Shown here: piece after piece, positions 1-4,883 of the stretch
Layout: each line of letters begins with the position of its first letter
How positions within the stretch are numbered: position 1 is the first letter of the stretch
DNA from: Planctomycetota bacterium
GTDB taxonomy: Bacteria > Planctomycetota > Planctomycetia > Pirellulales > Lacipirellulaceae
NCBI GenBank assembly: GCA_029259975.1
Contig: JAJDEE010000366.1
Span: 1 to 6,060, forward strand
Direction of reading: 5' to 3'
DNA: 6,060 nt
Notes under the pieces: generated by a model
What the model was told of the DNA's origin: nothing
Database searches by the model: none
Seen by the model: only the letters and a program-made list of their open reading frames with translations
Made by a program: the position numbers and the translations under genes

Positions 1-771
1 GGTGCCGGTGCTGGCGAAGACGATTTCCTGTTTGAGCGGGGTAGGATTTTCGGCCCAGAATTGTTGGTTGTCTTTCCACAGTAACTTGGCATTGAGTAAG
101 CCGACGTTGCCTTGTGCCGCAGGCGAAAGTTGCGATACTTCGCTGGCTGTGTAAACATCGACGCGCGACACGAAGATGCTGTAAACGCTTTTGAATTTGT
201 CGAGCGACTCGAGCCGCTGAGCACCTCGCCAGATTGCCTCGCGCGCAGCCTTATATTGTCGCAACGTGAAGATGAGTGTCACGTTTAGCGGGACACCGCG
301 TGCGGTAAGTTCTTCGACCGCTTCGATGCCTGCTGTTGTGGCGGGCACCTTGATCATGCGGTTGTCATGGCCCTTGGACCACCGTGTACCAAGTTCGATG
401 TACTGCTTAATTCGCTGGGCGTGAGAAAGCGAGTTGTCGGGGTCTTCGAGTAGTGGGTCGACTTCGAAGCTTACGTAGCCATCGTCGCCACTGGTTTCTT
501 GCCAAACGGATAGGAATTCTCGCTGAGCCGCAGAGACAATCTGATCTGTTAATGCCCAAGCGGCATCGTTGTCGGACAGGCCTTGTTCGCCGAGCAAACG
601 GGCCAGTTCGTCGTCGTAGCGGCCCGTCTTGATCAAGTTGCTAATGATGATGGGGTTCGACGTCGCGCCAGTCGTGCCGAATGTGCGGCTGCTGGCAACG
701 AGTTCTGGATCGACCGAGTCGAGCCACAGCTTGGTGCCAGCCTGAATGATTGAAGCAAGTGGTGAGTGCAT
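1..771 (-). CDS. tal: Transaldolase, N-terminal 257 residues (3' end beyond window)
   Basis: Transaldolase moves a dihydroxyacetone unit between sugar phosphates (sedoheptulose 7-P plus glyceraldehyde 3-P to erythrose 4-P plus fructose 6-P) in the cytosolic non-oxidative pentose phosphate pathway. The frame is open from the ATG at 771 to the window edge. Visible landmarks are the first family signature GATSNPIII (residues 35-43), the Schiff-base lysine region RMIKVPATTAG with Lys141, a beta strand NVTLIF (163-168), and SIFVSRVD (198-205), the phosphate-binding arginine region. It breaks off in FASTGT, the start of the conserved STGxK stretch. The spacing and the FVSRVD form resemble the longer mycobacterial-type Tal (about 370 residues) more than E. 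coli TalB, so roughly a third of the protein is probably missing. The start is fixed by a strong ribosome binding site. It lies 41 bp after the ligase gene with no terminator between, so it is probably the distal gene of that operon. Identification is firm; the subfamily is inferred. Confidence 0.95.
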   Translation of the reverse strand, partial: MHSPLASIIQAGTKLWLDSVDPELVASSRTFGTTGATSNPIIISNLIKTGRYDDELARLLGEQGLSDNDAAWALTDQIVSAAQREFLSVWQETSGDDGYVSFEVDPLLEDPDNSLSHAQRIKQYIELGTRWSKGHDNRMIKVPATTAGIEAVEELTARGVPLNVTLIFTLRQYKAAREAIWRGAQRLESLDKFKSVYSIFVSRVDVYTASEVSQLSPAAQGNVGLLNAKLLWKDNQQFWAENPTPLKQEIVFASTGT

Positions 772-776
772 GTTTT

Positions 777-782
777 CTCCTT
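777..782 (-). promoter_or_regulatory. Ribosome binding site of tal
   Basis: The minus strand reads AAGGAG followed by a 5-nt spacer and ATG at 771. It is the strongest Shine-Dalgarno match in the window and decides the transaldolase start. It implies independent ribosome loading on tal within the M20D-ligase-tal message. Confidence 0.85.
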
Positions 783-812
783 GACGATGAAGTTCTTGAA
801 ATAAGTTGCGCA

Positions 813-1946
813 TTACTCTTGTGGTGGAGTGGTAATGCGAGAAAGATCGGTCAATTGACGGACGACTTGTTCGGCGCTGCCGGTCTCAGCCTGAATCGAC
901 AGCTGGCGGTCGGCCCAGCTCGGCGAGGCGGCGATGTGTCGACAGCGCTCGAGGTGATGTTCGCAGCCCAAATTGGCCGCAATGGGTGTGAGCTTGTCGA
1001 CAAGGTTGTCGACCGTCTGCGCGACCGTGACAACTTGGTAGGTGAACGAGTCGACCAAATGAGCACCCGTGCCGAAGCGGGTGGCTCGCCATTTGTTTTG
1101 ACGGACCATCATCGGGTGGCAATCGTGTTGATAAGTGCCGCCGTCGATCTCGTCGGAAAGTGCTTTGACGAGGCATTGAATCAACGCCGCGACGGCTAGC
1201 GTGTCTTCCAGGTTGCCGGGCATATCGCAGACACGCACTTCGACGGTGCCAAAAGCGTGGTGCGGCCGAACGTCCCACCAAATTTCGCGGATCGTGTTGA
1301 TGAAGCCAGTGTCGACCATGTGGTTCACTAGCCAGACGTACTCGCTCCAATTACGCATGAGCGTCGGCATCCCCGCAGTCGGCAAACCTTCCATCACCTT
1401 CGAGCGATGCGATTGCAGGCCGGTTTTGCGGCCTTCCCAAAACGGACTGCTGGCGGTCAACGCGAGTAATGTTGGCAGGTGTCGCAAGATGCGATCGCAA
1501 ATCATCACCGCTTTGTCGCCCGAATCGACACCGACATGGACGTGTAGCCCAAAGGTCACGAGCCGACGCGCCAGTTCTTGCAGCAACTCGACGAGTTGAT
1601 AGTAACGCTCGTCTGGCGTCACTTGCTGTTCGCGCCACGGCGAGAACGGATGCGTTGCTCCCCACCATAGGCGAAGGCCAAGCTCGTCGGTGACCGCTTC
1701 GAGCGAGGCAATTTTGGTGCGCAGATCCGCTCCAGCATCGCCGACGGTTTCGCACACGCCGGTGATGACCTCGACCACACACTGCATCAGCTCGGGTTTG
1801 AACTGCGCAGCACTATCTTTTGGTAGCCGCTTGACTAACTCAGCAAAAGAACTCGACAGCGCCATCGTGCGACCATCGACCAGACCGAGTTCAATCTCGA
1901 TGCCGAGTGTGGGGCGATCGTTGCGTGTGAAGTGGATTGTGGCCAT
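813..1946 (-). CDS. ybdK: YbdK/GCS2-family carboxylate-amine ligase (putative glutamate-cysteine ligase 2)
   Basis: This 377-residue protein has the usual length of the YbdK branch of the GCS2 (glutamate-cysteine ligase 2) family, cytosolic enzymes that use ATP to join a carboxylate to an amine. E. coli YbdK has only weak glutamate-cysteine ligase activity, so the real substrate is open. Family landmarks in order are GIEIE (15-19, acidic ATP/metal-binding pair E17 and E19), PELMQCVVEVITGVC (51-65), ATHPFSPWREQQVTPDERY (97-115), GLHVHVGV (133-140) and WWDVRPHHAFGTVEVRVCD (223-241), which carries the conserved His, Glu and Arg. None of these sites looks damaged. The ATG at 1946 lies 9 bp after the stop of the M20D gene. 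Only a weak AGAG, overlapping that stop, precedes it, so translation is probably coupled to the upstream gene. Roles in glutathione-like thiol, gamma-glutamyl or other amide synthesis are all possible. Confidence is high for the family and low for the substrate. Confidence 0.9.
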   Translation of the reverse strand: MATIHFTRNDRPTLGIEIELGLVDGRTMALSSSFAELVKRLPKDSAAQFKPELMQCVVEVITGVCETVGDAGADLRTKIASLEAVTDELGLRLWWGATHPFSPWREQQVTPDERYYQLVELLQELARRLVTFGLHVHVGVDSGDKAVMICDRILRHLPTLLALTASSPFWEGRKTGLQSHRSKVMEGLPTAGMPTLMRNWSEYVWLVNHMVDTGFINTIREIWWDVRPHHAFGTVEVRVCDMPGNLEDTLAVAALIQCLVKALSDEIDGGTYQHDCHPMMVRQNKWRATRFGTGAHLVDSFTYQVVTVAQTVDNLVDKLTPIAANLGCEHHLERCRHIAASPSWADRQLSIQAETGSAEQVVRQLTDLSRITTPPQE

Positions 1947-1955
1947 GTCTGCGCT

Positions 1956-3200
1956 CTATTCTTTTGTTTCGTCATTTGGCCGTCTGGCCATCACCACAGA
2001 GCGTGTCATAATCTTCACTCCGACCAAAAGAGCCAATTCGTCGATGTCGAATTTGGGAGTGTGCAAGGCGGTCGTAGTGGTGAGATCGGCAGCGCTGCCC
2101 AGGCGAAACATGACGCCGGGGATTTGTTCGAGATAGCATGCAAAGTCTTCGCTGCCCATGCTAGGGCGAGCAATGAGCCGGACATGGTCGGTGCCGAGCA
2201 CTGCTTCGGCCTCTTGCCAAACCAACCGCGAAAGTTCAGCGTCGTTCTGCACTGAAGGGATGCTAGCAGGGAAATCGACGCTGATTTTCGTGTCGGTGAT
2301 TTCTTCAACGCCGCGGGCAACTTGGCAGATTTGTTCGATGGTGCGCGTCCGCACCGCGGCGTCCAGCGTGCGTAGCGTTCCCGAAAGGCAAACCGTATCG
2401 GGAATCACGTTCGGGTTTTTGCCACCCTGTACTTGACCTATGGTTAGCACTACCGCGTCATGGCTGTCGGTCGCGCGGGGCACGAATTGGTAGAGCGTGC
2501 TAATCAATTGCGCAGCGGAGGCGATCGGGTCTTTCGATTCGTGCGGTCGAGCGGCGTGGCCGCCTTGACCACGTACAGTGAATCTCAGCATGTCACATTG
2601 CGCGGTTAACGCCCCAGCTCGCAAGCCAACTTCGCCAGTACGACGAGTTGGGTCGACATGCAGTGCAAAGATTTTTTCGACGTTGTCTAATGCGCCAATT
2701 CCGATCATTTTGGCGGCACCCGAGGCGGTTTCTTCCGACGGTTGAAAGATGGCTCGCCAGAGAACCGGCCAGGGGAGTTGCCCTTGCTGTTGGAGTCTGG
2801 TCAGCGCGAGAATCGTGCCGTAGATAATCGCCGCGTGGGCATCGTGACCGCAAGCATGCATGACGCCATCGTGGGTGCTCCGATAAGGAACCTCTTTTTT
2901 GTCTTGGATGCCAAGGGCGTCGATATCGCCGCGGATGGCAATGCGTTTTTCGGTTGGGTGCCCAGTTGCTAAAGCAGGCTCGCCGGGGGTAGCTTGGTTC
3001 TCGGCAACCACTCCGCAGCCTTCAGGCCCCATGCGGACTTCGAGTCCTAGCTTGCCGAGCATTTGATAGAGGTACAAGCTCGTTTGTAGCTCGGCACCGC
3101 TTAGCTCGGGATGTGCGTGCAAGTGCCGCCGCAAAGCAATCACTTTGTTAGCATTGCCCGCGACGACAGTGTCAAGATGTGCTTTCCAATCAACCGGCAT
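1956..3200 (-). CDS. M20D-family amidohydrolase (hippurate/IAA-amino acid hydrolase type)
   Basis: This 414-residue metallo-amidohydrolase belongs to the M20D peptidase group, whose members remove acyl or aryl groups from amino acids (hippurate, indole-acetyl-amino acids, N-acyl amino acids). The N-terminal catalytic half shows LRRHLHAHPELSGAE (23-37), RGDIDALGI (90-98), HACGHDAHAA (115-124, metal ligands C117 and H119), FQPSEET (152-158, general base and ligand E156/E157) and LHVDP (180-184, H181). The dimerisation insert carries GGHAARPH (213-220). The C-terminal catalytic segment has MGSEDFACYLEQIPG and LHTPKFDIDE (H380). All expected metal-binding positions are present, so it should be active. 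A loop of about a dozen extra residues lies near 68-85, before RGDIDAL, and RGDI replaces the usual RADM. No signal peptide is seen, so it is probably cytosolic. No Shine-Dalgarno precedes ATG 3200; a pyrimidine-rich stretch and a repeat hairpin arm sit there instead. The ligase gene follows after 9 bp. The substrate is unknown. Confidence 0.93.
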   Translation of the reverse strand: MPVDWKAHLDTVVAGNANKVIALRRHLHAHPELSGAELQTSLYLYQMLGKLGLEVRMGPEGCGVVAENQATPGEPALATGHPTEKRIAIRGDIDALGIQDKKEVPYRSTHDGVMHACGHDAHAAIIYGTILALTRLQQQGQLPWPVLWRAIFQPSEETASGAAKMIGIGALDNVEKIFALHVDPTRRTGEVGLRAGALTAQCDMLRFTVRGQGGHAARPHESKDPIASAAQLISTLYQFVPRATDSHDAVVLTIGQVQGGKNPNVIPDTVCLSGTLRTLDAAVRTRTIEQICQVARGVEEITDTKISVDFPASIPSVQNDAELSRLVWQEAEAVLGTDHVRLIARPSMGSEDFACYLEQIPGVMFRLGSAADLTTTTALHTPKFDIDELALLVGVKIMTRSVVMARRPNDETKE

Positions 3201-3204
3201 GGGG

Positions 3205-3318
3205 AGGCGCTAGTTGTTAGGCGCTAGTTTTGGGATGAAAAAGATGAACAAGAAAAATCAAAGTCACTAGCGCCACACAACTAGCGCCCAGCGCCTTACA
3301 ACTAGCGCCTACTAGCGT
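3205..3318. repeat. Cluster of GGCGCTAGT repeats in both orientations (REP-like)
   Basis: The gap between mqnD and the amidohydrolase gene is almost entirely built from a 9-bp motif. On the plus strand GGCGCTAGT occurs at 3206-3214 and 3220-3228. Its reverse complement ACTAGCGCC occurs at 3266-3274, 3280-3288 and 3301-3309, with degenerate copies at 3287-3295 (CCCAGCGCC) and 3311-3319 (ACTAGCGTC). Start spacings are 14, then 14, 7, 14 and 10. Stretch 3206-3228 can pair with 3266-3288 at 21 of 23 positions around a 37-nt AT-rich loop. The last copy overlaps the first base of the mqnD stop codon. No ORF or canonical terminator T-run goes with it. It may be a repetitive extragenic element, a transcript-stabilising hairpin or a protein-binding array; the function is not known. 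Confidence 0.85.
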
Positions 3319-4191
3319 CTACAATTCCACAAACTCCGGCACGATCAGCTCAGGCAAAATTCCTTGTTCGTGGCCCATCGCCAAGAACTTGGTCACGGCC
3401 TCGCGGCCAGCTGGGCCAAAGTCGAGCGTGAGATCGTTGACATACATACCGACAAATTTGTCGGCCTTTTGTTGATCGAGGTCACGACCGTACTGCAGGG
3501 CGTAGGCCAAGGCTTCTTCGCGGTTGTCGAGACCGTACTTGATGCTGGCGTAAAGAAGCTTTTGCACCTCGTCGATCGTCTTTTCGCCCAAGTCTTTTCG
3601 GATCGCATTGGCCCCCAGCGGCAAGGGCAAGCCGCCTGAGAGGTCTTTCCACCAAACGCCCAGATCGAGTATCAGCTTGAGGTCGCTCTCGCCGTAGGTC
3701 AATTGGCCTTCGTGAATGATGAGTCCTGCGTCGACCGCATGACCTTCATATTGGCCTTTTTGGACTGCGGGGATGATTTCGTCAAAGGGGACCAAGACGT
3801 ACTCAAAATCTTGCTCCAGGCACATTCGCAGGCCGAGAAAGGCGCTGGTTAGTTTGCCGGGGATGGCGATTGTTTTCGTCTTGAGGTCATCCACACGACA
3901 GGCTTCGCGCGAGATGACCATGGGGCCGTAGCCTTCGCCCATGCTGGCGCCGCAACTGCACAAGGCGTATTTGTCGTGTAGAAAGGCGTAGGCGTGGATG
4001 CTGATTGCGGTGAGTTCAAGATCGCCGCTGAAGGCACGCTGGTTGAGTGTCTCGATGTCGACCAGCTCGTGCGTGAATTGATACGCCCCAGTGTCGAGGT
4101 GGTCGTTGGCCAATGCGTGGAACATGAACGCATCGTCAGGATCTGGGCTATGGCCCACGCGGATCAGCTGTTTTGTTTCGGCTACAGTCAC
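3319..4191 (-). CDS. mqnD: MqnD-like 1,4-dihydroxy-6-naphthoate synthase, futalosine menaquinone pathway
   Basis: MqnD converts cyclic dehypoxanthine futalosine into 1,4-dihydroxy-6-naphthoate, a cytosolic step of the futalosine route to menaquinone. The 290-residue product has the usual length and the periplasmic-binding-protein-like fold expected of the family. Landmarks are GHSPDPDDAFMFHAL (13-27), ETLNQRAFSGDLELTAIS (47-64), GYGPMVIS (87-94), AIPGKLTSAFL (109-119), the signature GLIIHEGQLTY (156-166) with the probable catalytic His160, and LGVWWKDLSGGLPLPLGA (177-194). GLIIHE and LPLPLGA separate it from MqnA. The N-terminal motif differs from the SPCPNDTF of characterised MqnD, and an extra GHAVD (150-154) lies just before the signature, so this is a divergent subgroup. 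The start is a GTG: an in-frame TGA lies just upstream, the next Met is residue 23 inside a conserved motif, and GGAG stands 9 nt upstream. No other menaquinone gene is visible nearby. Confidence 0.9.
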   Translation of the reverse strand: MTVAETKQLIRVGHSPDPDDAFMFHALANDHLDTGAYQFTHELVDIETLNQRAFSGDLELTAISIHAYAFLHDKYALCSCGASMGEGYGPMVISREACRVDDLKTKTIAIPGKLTSAFLGLRMCLEQDFEYVLVPFDEIIPAVQKGQYEGHAVDAGLIIHEGQLTYGESDLKLILDLGVWWKDLSGGLPLPLGANAIRKDLGEKTIDEVQKLLYASIKYGLDNREEALAYALQYGRDLDQQKADKFVGMYVNDLTLDFGPAGREAVTKFLAMGHEQGILPELIVPEFVEL

Positions 4192-4200
4192 GTCACATCA

Positions 4201-4204
4201 CTCC
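4201..4204 (-). promoter_or_regulatory. Ribosome binding site of mqnD, supports GTG start
   Basis: The minus strand reads GGAG, a 9-nt spacer, then GTG at 4191. Together with the in-frame TGA in the spacer it leaves the GTG as the only plausible start that keeps the conserved N-terminal motif. Confidence 0.65.
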
Positions 4205-4240
4205 AGGAAGGCAATCTCACAACGATAAATACATGCCCAA

Positions 4241-4270
4241 ATGATAGACGTGAACTTGGTGACAAGTCAA
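4241..4270 (-). promoter_or_regulatory. Predicted sigma70-type promoter for mqnD
   Basis: On the minus strand TTGACT (4270-4265) and TATCAT (4246-4241) each match 5 of 6 bases of the -35 and -10 consensus, with an 18-bp spacer. Transcription would begin near 4234, giving a leader of about 40 nt before the GTG. It suggests mqnD is transcribed apart from the flagellar genes upstream. This is a prediction by pattern only; planctomycete promoters are poorly defined. Confidence 0.5.
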
Positions 4271-4338
4271 TCGCTTGGCCTTGAATCGTGAGATGTTAAC
4301 CGCAGTGTGGGCGGACAATTCACCAAAGAAAAGCTAGC

Positions 4339-4815
4339 CTAAGCTTCTAGCGAGAATCCAGCCGAAATCTGCGCTGTGTCACAAGAATGCATGTGCGGCA
4401 TCGCTGGCTTTGCCGAGGCGACCGCAGGAGCTGCCTGCTCGGTGCCCATCTGCTCGCTAGCTAGCTTCCAGGTTTCGCGCTGGAAACTGAGAACATCCAT
4501 GCAGCCGTCAAGCGTCTGGAGGTCTTTGTTGATACGGCAGTTGGCCAGTTCGTGATAGACGAACGCGTATTGCTCGGCCAGTTGCTTCGAGATTTCTCCT
4601 TCGCCGCAAGTCAGCCCCTGGACCAACTCTTCGACGATATCGAACATCCGCATCAACGGAGGCTCGACCGTAAGGAAATCGGCGTCTTTGGCCCACATCT
4701 CTTGCGCTTGTTTGCCAAACCGCAACGCTCCGTCGAGGAGCATTACGTGCAGCTGCGGTTGCGAGGCGGTAAAGACTTTGCTTTCGAGATACTGATCGCG
4801 GGAAGGTTGGGCCAT
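4339..4815 (-). CDS. fliS: Flagellar secretion chaperone FliS
   Basis: FliS binds the C-terminal disordered end of flagellin in the cytosol, stops it polymerising early and delivers it to the flagellar type III export gate. From the ATG at 4815 the product is 158 residues. It starts with QYLESKVFTASQPQLHVMLLDGALRFGKQA (8-37), the typical FliS N-terminus (Tyr, TASP-like turn, ML-DGA helix). DIVEELVQGL and the helix around FVYHELANCRINKDLQTLDGC follow, giving the expected helical bundle up to about residue 122. The frame also runs back to a TTG at 4869, but those 18 extra residues do not fit the family, so I chose the ATG. The start lacks a clear Shine-Dalgarno. FliS is normally 120-140 residues; here an Ala/Pro/Met-rich tail of about 35 residues is added. 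Its position after fliD is the classic fliD-fliS order. Confidence 0.93.
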   Translation of the reverse strand: MAQPSRDQYLESKVFTASQPQLHVMLLDGALRFGKQAQEMWAKDADFLTVEPPLMRMFDIVEELVQGLTCGEGEISKQLAEQYAFVYHELANCRINKDLQTLDGCMDVLSFQRETWKLASEQMGTEQAAPAVASAKPAMPHMHSCDTAQISAGFSLEA

Positions 4816-4883
4816 GATGTCGCTTATTTCTTTTGGGAGTTTACTGGGATGGGATAGTTTGCAATGCAAGAGGTGTCTAACGG

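Noticed and set aside
750..1199. Plus-strand open frame of 149 codons across the tal start and the ligase 3' end
   Set aside because: It is antisense to two well-identified genes, its product resembles no family I know, and it has no convincing ribosome binding site. It is a shadow of minus-strand codon bias.
1690..2136. Plus-strand open frame of 148 codons across the ligase/amidohydrolase junction
   Set aside because: It runs antisense to the N-terminus of the ligase and C-terminus of the amidohydrolase, both with family motifs in the minus frame.
3205..3318. CRISPR array reading of the repeat cluster
   Set aside because: Units are 9-14 bp, occur in both orientations and have no uniform unique spacers. 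No cas gene is present.
3319..4191. Reading this gene as MqnA (chorismate dehydratase) or as a solute-binding protein
   Set aside because: The GLIIHE and LPLPLGA motifs are those of MqnD, and there is no signal peptide or lipobox for a transporter-bound receptor.
4300..4314. CCGC/GCGG hairpin in the fliS-mqnD gap
   Set aside because: Only four G-C pairs with a 7-nt loop and no T-run after it on the minus strand. This is too weak to call a terminator.
4329..4348. Possible intrinsic terminator at the fliS stop
   Set aside because: On the minus strand AGAAGCT and AGCTTTT can pair as 7 bp around a 6-nt loop, but the stem is weak with a G-U pair, and the T-run is part of the stem and soon broken by C.
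4816..4869. Extended FliS start at a TTG (18 extra residues)
   Set aside because: The added residues do not match FliS, TTG is a rare start and no Shine-Dalgarno precedes it. The ATG at 4815 gives the normal N-terminus.
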